Below are positions 8,706 through 17,585 of a stretch of 64,000 nucleotides of DNA, piece after piece. The stretch is taken from contig CAZLZR010000004.1 of assembly GCA_964564015.1 (NCBI GenBank), forward strand, positions 85,964 to 149,963, written 5' to 3'. Within the stretch, counting starts at the first letter, position 1, and each line of letters starts with the position of its first letter. Under the pieces are notes generated by a model. It saw only the letters and a list, made by a program, of their open reading frames with translations. It was not told the origin of the DNA and ran no database searches. The stretch comes from Acetivibrio sp964564015. Its GTDB lineage: Bacteria; Bacillota; Clostridia; Acetivibrionales; Acetivibrionaceae. The position numbers were made by a program, and so were the translations under genes.

Positions 8706-9992
8706 ATGAGTATAAGTGAGGTAAAGAATTATATAGAAGAAAACAACATACATACAGTTGAGGTGGGCTTTGCAGATATAAACGGAGTCTTGAGAGGAAA
8801 AAGACTTCCTGCAAGACATTTTCTAAAAATAGCCCAAAGCGGGACCGGACTTGCAAAGGCCCCTTTTGCATGGGATGTTCAATGCGGAGTATATGATGAT
8901 ATTGAGATTGCCAACTTTAACAATGGATTTCCGGATATGTTTGCGAAACCGATTTTAAATACTTTAAGAAGGATACCATGGAGGGAGGGCAGTGCTTTTG
9001 TGTTTGCCAAGCTTGTAGATGAGCATGGAAACCCTGTGGTTGTAAATCCGCGTGAGGTGCTAAAAAACGTGCTTAGGAGATATGAGGAGAAGGGCTACAG
9101 ACCTTTGGTGGGGTCGGAACTGGAATTTTACCTTTTTGATTCAGAGAAAAAACCTGTATTTAATGGAATACAATGCTACTCCTTGTATAGAGGTGCTGAG
9201 CTAGAGTATGTAATCGAGGAAATGAGAAATGGACTTGAGGGTTTGGGAATAGAGCTGGAAGCTTTTCATATAGAGTATGGACCTGGTCAAATTGAAGTTA
9301 TTCCCGAATACGGGGATGCTTTGGAGATGGCGGATAAAACTGTCCTAATAAAGAACTCAATAAAGGAAATTGCACGCAAGCATGGGCTTTATGCATCCTT
9401 TATGGCAAAACCATGGGCACAGGAATCGGGCAATGGGTATCATGTACATCAAAGTTTATGGGATGCTGATCTGGAAATTAATTATTTCAATAAGGATAAA
9501 AACATAGCAGATAGCTATCTGGCAGGACTTGTGAAGCATGCAAGAGACTTTATGGTGCTTGGAGCTCCTACAATAAATGATTATAAACGTTTTCAGCCAA
9601 ATTCCTTTGCACCCACAAATGCAACCTGGGCCCATGACAATAGAACAGTGTCAACACGTTCGTTATTGGGACTTGGGAATGGCAGCAGGTTTGAACAAAG
9701 AAACGGTTCAGCGGCTGCAAATCCATACTTGATTATTGCTGCAAGCCTTGCTTCGGGATTGGATGGAATTGAAAACAGACTAACGCCACCTGAAAATCTT
9801 GAAAAAGAGGCTGTTCAATTTCCAAAGACTCTTGATACTGCTTTAAATTATTTTGAAGCAAGTACTCTAGCTAAGGAATTCTTTGGTGAAGAATTTGTGA
9901 AGTTATTCATTACGTTGGGAAGACATGAGGTGGAACTTTATAACAGTGCAATAACGGACTGGGAGTGGAACAGATATTTTGAAATTATTTAA
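8706..9992 (+). CDS. Glutamine-synthetase-family ligase (PuuA/GMAS-like)
   Basis: A 428-residue protein of the GS-I fold but shorter than assimilatory GlnA. It has the N-terminal beta-grasp (VEVGFADINGVLRGKRLP) and a catalytic domain with SELEFYLF, the ATP/Glu region HIEYGPGQ-EV, NGYHVHQSL and the Glu-binding RFEQRNGSAAANPYL segment. A C-terminal adenylylation loop is not evident. Family members outside true GlnA attach glutamate through its gamma-carboxyl to amines such as putrescine, methylamine or ethanolamine. With a class-I GATase-type protein three genes on, a gamma-glutamylation and later hydrolysis pair is conceivable. True ammonia-assimilating GS cannot be strictly excluded but is less likely given the context. 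Confidence 0.82.
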   Translation: MSISEVKNYIEENNIHTVEVGFADINGVLRGKRLPARHFLKIAQSGTGLAKAPFAWDVQCGVYDDIEIANFNNGFPDMFAKPILNTLRRIPWREGSAFVFAKLVDEHGNPVVVNPREVLKNVLRRYEEKGYRPLVGSELEFYLFDSEKKPVFNGIQCYSLYRGAELEYVIEEMRNGLEGLGIELEAFHIEYGPGQIEVIPEYGDALEMADKTVLIKNSIKEIARKHGLYASFMAKPWAQESGNGYHVHQSLWDADLEINYFNKDKNIADSYLAGLVKHARDFMVLGAPTINDYKRFQPNSFAPTNATWAHDNRTVSTRSLLGLGNGSRFEQRNGSAAANPYLIIAASLASGLDGIENRLTPPENLEKEAVQFPKTLDTALNYFEASTLAKEFFGEEFVKLFITLGRHEVELYNSAITDWEWNRYFEII

Positions 9993-10120
9993 TTGTTAAC
10001 TATAATACTGGTCAGCTGGGCATTTCAAAAGGCGAAATTGATGACATTCAAGTATAATGCTTTAAATAATGACTTTTTGAATTGCCCCTAATACCGACCT
10101 TATATAAAGGAGGAAGTATA

Positions 10121-11638
10121 TTGAACTATATAGACGAAAAAGTAGCACCAAAAAGAGAGGAAAGGCTGGGTACCTGCGTTGACTTTGGAGGATCTGCCTG
10201 CGACCTTAAGAAGAAATTCAAGGGAGGATGCATGAAAAACAACGACAGGGGTTTTTGTCAGGGTTCCATATGCCAACTGCTGCCGGGACTATCAATGCTA
10301 AATACCATTCCTGATTCGGTGGTAATAGTTCATGGTTCACTTGGCTGCGGAGGTGCCGGACACTCACAGAGTGCAGCTGTCAGAGGAAGACAGATGTTAG
10401 GCGGAAGTACCAATCCAAGAGGAACTCTGTGGCTGTCGACAAATTTAAATGAAAAGGATGTTGTTACAGGTGGAGAGGCAAAACTTGAAGAGGCTATTAT
10501 CGAAGCCGACAGGCGATATCGCCCTGCGTCCATAATTGTGGTATCCAGTTGTGTTCCCGGAATTATCGGAGATGATTTGGACGGAGTGGTTGCCAAAGTC
10601 CAACCGCAAGTAAATGGTATTATACTGCCTGTTCATTGTGAGGGATTTAAGACAAAGGTAATGGCAACTGCGTATGATGCAGTTTATCATGCCATTTCAC
10701 GAAATCTTCTCGAAAGTGAAAAGGATAAAGAACGGATTTATAAAAATGAAATAGAAGAAGCGACTGAAAAAATTCGTCGCAGTAAGCAGGTTAATCTGAT
10801 GAATGTGTCATCCGGAACACCAGGAGATGAAAAAGAGCTTACCAGACTGCTTAATGCTTTAGGACTGGAGGTACGGATTTTTCCGTGTTTTGCTCATCCG
10901 GAAGATATGAAATATGCAACACAGGCAGCTTTATCCATCAGTACCTGCCCTACACATGATGATTATTTTTTGAAATATTTAAAGGAAAAATATGATGTTC
11001 CATATTTGCTTAAATACATGCCAATAGGAATTGAAAATACAAATGCATGGCTTAGGGATGTTGCTAAGTTTTTTCATCTCGAGGAAGAGGCGGAACGACT
11101 CATTGAGAGGGAGACAGCAGAACTTGAGCTTTCACTTAAACCAATACGAGAAAATTTAAAAGGGAAAAAAGCCATGCTTAGTTCTGGTGAAGTTCGAACC
11201 CTTGCAACAGCCGTATGGCTTAAAGAGCTAGGCTTGGAAATTGTTGCTGTAAGACCTTATCACTATGATGAATTTGGAGAACCGGCACTTGACAGTTTGA
11301 TTGAAAAAGATCAGGAATTACAGGTGAATGTTGGAACTGTGCAGCCTTTTGAAACTGCAAATATAATTGAAAAAAACAAGCCTGACATCTATCTAGGTCA
11401 CAATTCTGACAATGTATGGGCTGCAAAATCAGGTATACCGGTCCTGCCTATTTATGGAGGTCCTAACACCTATGTGGGTTATACAGGAGCCTTTGATTTG
11501 GCAAGAGGCATCAACAGGGTTTTAAAGAATCCCGCATTTAATAAAAACATAAGGAAAAATGTAAGACAGCCTTATTTTAGTAATTGGTACACCGATCATC
11601 CATATAAATATATTGTACAGGAGGATGAAAATTTATGA
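10121..11638 (+). CDS. Nitrogenase-like component 1, alpha (NifD/NflD-like) subunit
   Basis: 505 residues from the TTG at 10121, chosen because AAAGGAGG at 10106-10113 sits 7 bases upstream. The oxidoreductase/nitrogenase component-1 fold is shown by HGSLGCGG (C76), NEKDVVTGG, SSCVPGIIGDD (C144), and the C-terminal SGIPVLPIYGG segment. C51 (QGSIC), C76 and C144 are placed like P-cluster or 4Fe-4S ligands of the superfamily. The first 51 residues add Cys at 19, 27, 37 and 46, an unusually cysteine-rich N-terminus. No recognisable NifD cofactor-Cys region was found. It overlaps the K-type gene by four bases (ATGA), so they form a heterodimer/tetramer pair. The function is expected to be ATP-driven reduction with a NifH-like partner encoded elsewhere. 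The substrate is unknown. Confidence 0.85.
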   Translation: MNYIDEKVAPKREERLGTCVDFGGSACDLKKKFKGGCMKNNDRGFCQGSICQLLPGLSMLNTIPDSVVIVHGSLGCGGAGHSQSAAVRGRQMLGGSTNPRGTLWLSTNLNEKDVVTGGEAKLEEAIIEADRRYRPASIIVVSSCVPGIIGDDLDGVVAKVQPQVNGIILPVHCEGFKTKVMATAYDAVYHAISRNLLESEKDKERIYKNEIEEATEKIRRSKQVNLMNVSSGTPGDEKELTRLLNALGLEVRIFPCFAHPEDMKYATQAALSISTCPTHDDYFLKYLKEKYDVPYLLKYMPIGIENTNAWLRDVAKFFHLEEEAERLIERETAELELSLKPIRENLKGKKAMLSSGEVRTLATAVWLKELGLEIVAVRPYHYDEFGEPALDSLIEKDQELQVNVGTVQPFETANIIEKNKPDIYLGHNSDNVWAAKSGIPVLPIYGGPNTYVGYTGAFDLARGINRVLKNPAFNKNIRKNVRQPYFSNWYTDHPYKYIVQEDENL

Positions 11639-12978
11639 ACGACAGATTTATTGAAAGGCCAAGATCCTTTTGTGCACTTGGCGGTGCAATGTTAACTGCA
11701 GGGGCCATACCAGGTGTGGTACCCATACTTCACACAGCGATGGGCTGCGGAGGAAGTATTTATTGGAACCAGGTTGGAAGTACTGGCTATTTAGGAGCAG
11801 GATATTGCGGAGGAATGGCGGTTCCAAGCTCAAATGTCAAGGAAAAGGACATAATATTTGGTGGTACGGAAAGACTTGCCGAACAAATAGAAAATACGGT
11901 TAAACTGGTTGAAGGAGAGCTCTATATTGTTCTTACCGGTTGTATGACTGACATAATCGGGGATGATATTCACTCAGTCATTAGAGAATTCCGAGAAAGG
12001 GATATAAATATAATCGGGGCTGAAACTGGCGGATTTAAAGGCGACGGGTACAAGGGATATGATCTTGTACTTAAGACCATTATAGAAAATTACATTGAAA
12101 AAAAGCCGCAGAAAAGTAAAAACAAAGTGAACTTATGGGGGATAGTTCCAGGACAGGATGCCTTTTGGAGAGGAAATCTGAATAATTTGAGAGCACTCCT
12201 AAGTAAGTTGGGGTTGGAAGTAAACACCTTCTTTAGTGAAAGCGATACTTTGGAAGGTATAAAAAATTCCGGAGATGCAGCTCTTAACATTTTGGTCTCT
12301 GAAGTCTATGGTATAGATTCAGCAGAAGCCTTTAAGGATATACATTCTGTGCCTTATATAACTTTCCAACTACCAATCGGACCTTCAGCAACTGAAGAAT
12401 TTATTAGAAAGGTGAGTAGTGTTCTTGATATAGATAGTAGTTTGAGTGATAATGTAATTGAGAGTGAAAATTCACTATATTACAGATATGTAGATAGAAT
12501 CGCAGATACATACAACGATCAGGATTTCCAAAGATATGTCGTAGTTGTTGGAGACTGGAACTATTCGGTGGCCCTGACAAGATTTTTGGCAGATGACTTG
12601 GGCTGGTTACCGGAATTGACAGTAATTACTGATTTTTTTGATGAAGATAAAGATGTTAAAATAAATGAGAGTTTAGCCAAGTTATCCTCCGGGTATAAAA
12701 CAAAAGTCGTATATGAAACTGATGCCTCGGAGGTTCAGTATCATTTGAGCAGGCATTGGCCCCAGTCAAACGGTCAGAAGTTTTATGATTCGTTTAGTCC
12801 GGCATTTGTAATAGGAAGCCATTTGGAACGGCAACTTGCGGTAAATATTGGAGCAGGGCATTTGACTGTGACATATCCTGTAGGAAATAGAGTTGTGCTG
12901 ACAAGAGGTTATACGGGTTATATGGGTGGACTTAATTTGATAGAAGATATTTTCAGTGTGCTTGTTGCGCAGAGGTAA
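11635..12978 (+). CDS. Nitrogenase-like component 1, beta (NifK/NflK-like) subunit
   Basis: 447 residues, shorter than true NifK (about 520). The start ATG overlaps the stop of the D-type gene. Conserved points are TAMGCGG (C38), GYCGGMAVPSSNVKEKDIIFGG (C58) and LTGCMTDIIGDD (C103), the three cysteines expected for a bridging Fe-S cluster. The C-terminal half has the usual Rossmann-like domains (VVVGDWNYSVALTRFL, FVIGSHLERQLA). The family includes NifK, NifN, BchB/ChlB, CfbD partners and MarK; shared motifs alone do not place it. Paired with the D-type subunit and lacking nifB/E/N nearby, it is best called a nitrogenase-like (group IV type) reductase of unknown substrate. Confidence 0.85.
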   Translation: MNDRFIERPRSFCALGGAMLTAGAIPGVVPILHTAMGCGGSIYWNQVGSTGYLGAGYCGGMAVPSSNVKEKDIIFGGTERLAEQIENTVKLVEGELYIVLTGCMTDIIGDDIHSVIREFRERDINIIGAETGGFKGDGYKGYDLVLKTIIENYIEKKPQKSKNKVNLWGIVPGQDAFWRGNLNNLRALLSKLGLEVNTFFSESDTLEGIKNSGDAALNILVSEVYGIDSAEAFKDIHSVPYITFQLPIGPSATEEFIRKVSSVLDIDSSLSDNVIESENSLYYRYVDRIADTYNDQDFQRYVVVVGDWNYSVALTRFLADDLGWLPELTVITDFFDEDKDVKINESLAKLSSGYKTKVVYETDASEVQYHLSRHWPQSNGQKFYDSFSPAFVIGSHLERQLAVNIGAGHLTVTYPVGNRVVLTRGYTGYMGGLNLIEDIFSVLVAQR

Positions 12979-13011
12979 ATAGTTTCTTATTTTTAGCATT
13001 TGGAGAACACT

Positions 13012-13065
13012 GGTTGCTCATAGTTCAAGATAAAAAGTTTTATTTTTTATCTTGAGTGAGCAATC
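13012..13065. terminator. Long stem-loop after the nitrogenase-like pair
   Basis: GGTTGCTCA and, further in, TTCAAGATAAAA pair with TTTTATCTTGA and TGAGCAATCC across a short T-rich loop. No T tract follows on the + strand, so it may be a 3'-stabilising hairpin rather than a strong terminator. A smaller hairpin (TGCTTTAGCA) follows at once. Confidence 0.5.
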
Positions 13066-13194
13066 CTGCTTTAGCAGCAAAGAGACCATAAATGTTGTGG
13101 GAAAGTTGAATGAATAAGTAAGGCTGGCTCTAAAATATGGGGATTGTGGAAACTTAAATAAAATGAGTAAAATTAATTTGGCAGGTGGTTTGAT

Positions 13195-13905
13195 TTGGGA
13201 AAGTTACTTATTATCAAGACAGGAATAACATATGATTCAGTTATAAAAAAATATGGAGACTATGATTATCAAATTGCCACACAGATTGGAATTCCATATG
13301 AAGATCTTTTGGTAGTTCCGGTATATGAGAATATTGAGCCGGCTTTAACTGGGGAGGTTTCTTCAATTATTATTACCGGATCAGATGCCATGGTTACCGA
13401 TCTTAAGCCATGGAGCGTAGCAACTGCAAAATGGCTTCGCCAAATTATTCATAGTGGAATACCTATATTAGGGATCTGCTATGGACATCAGCTTCTTGCT
13501 CAAGCTTTAGATGGCTTGGTAGATTACCATCCTTTAGGAAAGGAATATGGTGAAGTTGAAATAAGTCTTACTGCGGATGGAGAAAAAGACCCGTTGCTTA
13601 GTGCATTGCCCTCGAATTTTACAGGATATGTTGCACATTCCCAGTCCATAATAAAGCTTCCGCCAAATGCAAGGGTTCTTGCAAAAAGTACTTTTGAGGC
13701 TTCACATGCAGTTCGTTTTTGCAAAAACGTATGGGGAGTTCAATTCCATCCTGAGTTTAATGGAGATATAGCCAGAATACATGTTGAAGAGGAAAAAGAA
13801 CTACTTGCTATGAATGGGGTTGATGTCGAAAAACTTAGCCAAAGCATTCAGGATAATGATTATGGAAGGATTCTTCTGCAAAGGTTTTTTGAGCTATCGA
13901 AATAA
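13195..13905 (+). CDS. Class-I glutamine amidotransferase-like protein
   Basis: A 236-residue GATase1 (GMP-synthase-like) protein. The TTG start has AGGTGG at 13183-13188. The nucleophile elbow is GICYGHQ with C95, and the catalytic His-x-Glu is in GVQFHPEF. HSQS in the middle is the typical pre-triad segment. No synthetase domain follows, so it is a stand-alone glutaminase or gamma-glutamyl hydrolase rather than GuaA. PuuD-type members hydrolyse gamma-glutamyl amides, which would complement the GS-like ligase at 8706. Amidation of a cofactor side chain is the alternative. A promoterless 216-base gap with a long hairpin separates it from the K-type subunit, so co-transcription is likely but unproven. 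Confidence 0.8.
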   Translation: MGKLLIIKTGITYDSVIKKYGDYDYQIATQIGIPYEDLLVVPVYENIEPALTGEVSSIIITGSDAMVTDLKPWSVATAKWLRQIIHSGIPILGICYGHQLLAQALDGLVDYHPLGKEYGEVEISLTADGEKDPLLSALPSNFTGYVAHSQSIIKLPPNARVLAKSTFEASHAVRFCKNVWGVQFHPEFNGDIARIHVEEEKELLAMNGVDVEKLSQSIQDNDYGRILLQRFFELSK

Positions 13906-13913
13906 TTGCATTG

Positions 13914-13961
13914 AAAATCATCGGACTTTGAAAAATTAAACTTTCGAGTCGATGATTTTTT
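13914..13961 (+). terminator. Rho-independent terminator
   Basis: AAATCATCG and GACTT pair with AAGTC-like and CGATGATTT arms (13914-13931 with 13942-13959), followed by TTTTTTA. It closes the first accessory region just after the amidotransferase gene. Confidence 0.7.
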
Positions 13962-13995
13962 ATGTGTTAATTGAATTATTCAACCGGTTGAATAG

Positions 13996-14268
13996 TTAGT
14001 TTTGTAGCAAGTATTGTAAAGAAGACCAGGATCTTTTGGAAAAAATAGTTTTGACACCCAGGCGCTGAGCTTCTTTCTTAATATTCTTGCATAGGGCATG
14101 ATTGACGTAGTCAGTAAAAACCAGTACTAAATCAGAGTTCTGGGGTATTTCAATGCATTTATGATTACTTTTTCTGCCACTTATATGCTTTAAAATGCAG
14201 AAGCCATTTTTGCAAAGGTGGCAATTGATACCTTTTATATTGTCTCCCCCAATAATTGTAATACCCAT
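13996..14268 (-). CDS. DUF2325 protein
   Basis: 90 residues with the DUF2325 hallmarks: an N-terminal GGDN, the CHLCKNG Cys pair, HISGRK, VLVFTDYVNH and the closing KRSWSSL. The domain appears to be Toprim/Rossmann-like and may bind a ligand; no function is established that I can cite. The gene follows the alpha/beta hydrolase with a four-base gap, so the two are one transcription unit. It is read opposite to the nitrogenase-like locus. Confidence 0.8.
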   Translation of the reverse strand: MGITIIGGDNIKGINCHLCKNGFCILKHISGRKSNHKCIEIPQNSDLVLVFTDYVNHALCKNIKKEAQRLGVKTIFSKRSWSSLQYLLQN

Positions 14269-14272
14269 AGAA

Positions 14273-15052
14273 TCACTCCCTTTCTATTAGCTCCTGATTA
14301 AAAAAGTCTACTGAATGTTCAATTAATTCCCGCTTCCAGGACTGTCTGCTGAATAAATGATCTGCTCCATCAATTACTGTCAATTTTGCCTTATCACCGT
14401 AAGTTTCCAGGTATTTTTCCGAAGCGTTCAGTGAAACCACTTCATCACCACTCCCGTGGAGTAGAAGTATATCCCCTCTATATTCGGAAGCTATGCTGTA
14501 AATATCGGTCTTCTTAATATCTTCAACAAATTTTTTACCTATCAATAAACCATCATATTCGTGATAGCCATTATTAAGGAATTCCGAGTAGCCTTGCCCT
14601 ATAAAATCATTAATTACTATTTCTGACATATTTCCAGCCGGAGACCAAAGGCATAAAGATTTTATATCTTTACCATGTATTCCTGCAAGCATACTTGCAA
14701 CAGCTCCACCCATACTGAATCCAACTACGCCTATTCTTTCGACATCAACAAAGTCGAGGGATTTTACATACTCTAAAATGTTTTCGGCATCTTCCAGTTC
14801 ACCGGATAAAGTCATATTAATGAATTCTCCGTCACTTTCTCCGCTGCCGGCAAAGTCGAATCTTACACTAGCAAATCCTAAATCTGCTAATACTTTTGAA
14901 AATTTAACAAACATAAAATGCGGGCCCATTTTGTTTCCACCAAATCCATGAAGTATTATTATTGTTGGAAGCTTTCCGTTTACTTGATCTGGGGTATTAA
15001 TCATGCCTCTTATGGTTAGGTTTCTGCTTTTTATCTCAACTGCCTTCTGCAT
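14273..15052 (-). CDS. Alpha/beta hydrolase (serine hydrolase)
   Basis: A 259-residue single-domain hydrolase. The nucleophile elbow is GFSMGGA, an HGFGGNK oxyanion motif lies near residue 36, the acid is in HGSGDEVV and the base is in GADHLFS, giving a full Ser-Asp-His triad. No signal peptide, so cytoplasmic. AAGGAG sits before the ATG. The closest family type is the BAAT/acyl-CoA thioester or cinnamoyl-ester hydrolase group, often with broad ester specificity; the substrate is not predictable. First gene of a two-gene unit with the DUF2325 protein. Confidence 0.85.
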   Translation of the reverse strand: MQKAVEIKSRNLTIRGMINTPDQVNGKLPTIIILHGFGGNKMGPHFMFVKFSKVLADLGFASVRFDFAGSGESDGEFINMTLSGELEDAENILEYVKSLDFVDVERIGVVGFSMGGAVASMLAGIHGKDIKSLCLWSPAGNMSEIVINDFIGQGYSEFLNNGYHEYDGLLIGKKFVEDIKKTDIYSIASEYRGDILLLHGSGDEVVSLNASEKYLETYGDKAKLTVIDGADHLFSRQSWKRELIEHSVDFFNQELIERE

Positions 15053-15433
15053 AGAAAAAACTCCTTTCGATAATAATTTAAAGCAAAGTAAGTATATAGG
15101 AATACTATTGATTTAATGTTACTATAAATATTATCCATTGTCAACCAAAATATAGTACAAAAATATTGAGTAAATATATATGAATAAAAAGCAAAAAGGC
15201 CTGATTCCGCAACAATGTGAAACCAGACCTTTTAGCACTATATAAGTTTGTCAAGGAAAATTAAGTTATAACTACTACAACTATACAACAAAAGAGTTAA
15301 TACTGTACCCAATCATCTTAAAAGAATTATGGACAAGCCGATTGAAATACCCTCTCGTTGATAAGTGATAGCATGGAAAAATCTCAGAGGTTATTATACA
15401 TAATAACATTTTGGTAAATAAGGTATGTATCAG
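15053..15433. other. Intergenic stretch between hydrolase and pseudogene
   Basis: 381 bases, AT-rich. It holds the minus-strand terminator at 15194-15232 and a small palindrome (GTTATTATG...ATAATAAC) near 15393-15412. No coding frame or RNA gene was recognised. Confidence 0.6.
15194..15232 (-). terminator. Rho-independent terminator (minus strand)
   Basis: AAAGGTCTGGTTTCACA pairs with TGCGGAATCAGGCCTTT on the minus strand across a short loop, followed by TTGCTTTTT. It would end transcription of the frameshifted gene upstream of it. Confidence 0.65.
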
Positions 15434-16994
15434 TTAGGGTTTAATAAAGTAATTTTTGTCAGCAAAATATCCCCTATATGACCCAAAGTTTTTAGAATCA
15501 CTATTTAGTTCAGCATAAGTTATTCTATTGTAATAATCATAGTAAGCATTACCACCCATAACTTGAATAAATGGTATTAATGGTATCAATATTTCGTTAT
15601 AAGCACTTAAATCAACCTCATTCGGATAGGAATAATGACTACCTTCATCAAAATAAATATATTTAGGGTTACTAAATTACCGTCATTATCTTTAAAGTAA
15701 AATTTAACCATGTGTGAACCAATATTAAGTTCACATTTGTATCTATCACGGTAAGCAGTTATATCAGGAACGTGAGGATTATTAAAATCTTCCGATAATT
15801 CGAAAGTAATGTTACTGAATAATTTTTTTAGATCATTTATTGATATTAATACAGCTTCATTATTAATATCGGACGGAGAAGCGATTAAGTTTGTTATAAC
15901 CTGTTTGCCGTTTAGAATGAGTTCCACAGGTTTACTAGGATTGATTATTCTGGGAATAGGATTGGGGTCGCGTTCATTATAATCTATTATTATTTTTTTC
16001 GTATCTGCTTCCCACTCCACATCACAACCTATACTTTCACAAATAAACCTTAAAGGAACCATCGTTCTCCCGTTTATAATTATAGGTGCAACATCTAAAT
16101 CAAAGTATATATCGTTGATGTATGCTTTTTTACTGTTTGCCTGTAGTTTTATAGTTCTATCTTTTTTATACGCGGTAATAGTTTTTGTTGAATCATCCCA
16201 GTTGATTTGAACACCTGTTTCTTCAAAAATATTCCTTAGAGGCACTAAGATCCTTCCGTTTAAATTAATAGGTTCTACATCAAAATCTAAAACTTTCCGA
16301 TTTAACGATACAGTATAAATAATAACGTTAGGCTTAACATGTTTTTCAACAAAATTTAAAATTCAATTGGGTATCTTACTTCCAGTATATTAAAGGAAGA
16401 GTCTCCGGCAGTTTCAAATACAACAGTTTGAACAGATTTCTCACTAGAGAGATTTACTTTATGATAGCCACTTGCACGAAAATTCATAGTGCTTCCTGCA
16501 TAATACTGATAAAAATTGCCGAGTATTTTCATAATTCCATTTGTTAATAGTCCTTTATGACTTTCTGTTGATCTGGTCAAAAAGTCGCCATTTATCATAA
16601 TAAAGTCATCCGAATTAACCATCTTTAAAATGCCAGAACTACTTTCACCTTTTAGCGATTGTATCTTATAGGATCCTTTTATATTTAAGTTACCGCTATT
16701 TACAAACAAAATTCCACCAGGTTGAATTAAGTCTCCATTAATTTGCATTTTCCCATTATTTAAGTTAAGAGTTCCAGAATTTATATATAAATTTCCGTTT
16801 ATTTCTAAATTGTGGCCGGCCAAATCAAAATTTTTATTAATAGTAACACTGCTATTAATAACTCTATCAGTTGTAAGACTTCCTGAAAGTTCTTCACTAG
16901 AAGCGAATGCTATCTGATTAAAATTAGTTACGCAGATAACAAGTGTCATTAATAGAAGAATATATCTTTTTACTTTTTTAAACGCTATTTTAAT
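15434..16994 (-). pseudogene. Frameshifted exported protein with pilin-like coat/polymer repeats and copper-amine-oxidase-N domains
   Basis: Three consecutive minus-strand fragments in different frames form one protein. Fragment 1 (to 16356) has a signal peptide and beta-helix-like LNINGNL/GDLIQPGG repeats. Fragment 2 (about 16365-15607) carries two Cu_amine_oxidN1 stalk motifs (GRILVPLRNIFEETG and GRTMVPLRFICESIG). Fragment 3 (about 15660-15434) adds about 65 codons ending in YFADKNYFIKP. The first shift lies near 16356-16365 in an A/T run; the second is near 15650. The only start with a ribosome site (AAAGGAAGG) is ATT at 16994, giving a good signal peptide ending FNQIAFA; the first ATG (16949) falls inside that signal. 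Decay or sequencing errors are both possible; the shifts coincide with homopolymer-like A/T stretches. Confidence 0.7.
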
Positions 16995-17191
16995 ACCTTC
17001 CTTTTAAATATCAATTTTTTCTATGCTTGATAAGCATTTCCTTGGTGGAAAAGCAAGCTAAAGCTATACGTAAATTCCAAGGCATAAGGAAATGATATTT
17101 GATATGTAAATTGTACCAAAATTCAAATGTTTTCACAAGCAACAGACATAATTTTTAATGACCACTCCATTTGTCTCTATAGTTGGGGGTA

Positions 17192-17247
17192 TTCTAAGTC
17201 AGATAGCATCCAATATAACTAACTATTGGATGCTATCTGACTTAGAA
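17192..17247. repeat. Perfect 24-bp inverted repeat
   Basis: Bases 17192-17215 and 17224-17247 are exact reverse complements around an eight-base loop (TAACTAAC). No T tract follows on either side. The right arm touches the point where the DinG-like reading frame begins, and an in-frame TGA lies inside it at 17238. It may be a relic of a mobile element or a recombination scar. Confidence 0.85.
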
Positions 17248-17585
17248 CTAGTACAGTTCTATTTCCTATACCTACACCCATAGTAGAATACAAAAAAGAA
17301 CAATTGGATACCAAGGAAGAATTTATAGATACTATAGTGTTTCCAGAAATTATTATCAAATTGAAGCAGGGAATGGGAAGATTGATTCGATGTGAAACAG
17401 ATACCGGGATTATAGCAGTTCTGGATTTTAGGATTAGTAAAAACGGCAAGGACAGGAAGCGGGTATTGAAAGCTTTGAACCATTTTAGAGTGACAGATTC
17501 AATTGATGATGTAAGGGATTTTATTAGAGAAGTGAAGGAAGAGGATTATTTCAAAAATGAAGGGTTAAGAATTAGTTTAAATTGA
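17247..17585 (+). pseudogene. DinG-type helicase, C-terminal remnant
   Basis: About 112 codons matching the end of DinG/XPD-like helicases: LFPIPTPIVEYKK, then KLKQGMGRLIRCETDTGIIAVLDFRI, which is helicase motif VI with the QGxGRLIR arginine finger. Everything upstream of motif V/VI is missing, including the Walker box and Fe-S cysteines, so it cannot work alone. The frame meets a stop inside the inverted repeat. It probably marks one breakpoint of the rearrangement that brought in the recombinase. Confidence 0.7.

Noticed and set aside
10121..12978. Reading the D/K pair as true nitrogenase (nitrogen fixation).
   Set aside because: No nifH/B/E/N/V nearby, the K-type protein is shorter than NifK, and a NifD cofactor-binding region is not recognisable.
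17192..17247. Calling the 24-bp inverted repeat a terminator.
   Set aside because: No T tract on either strand and no complete gene ends there.
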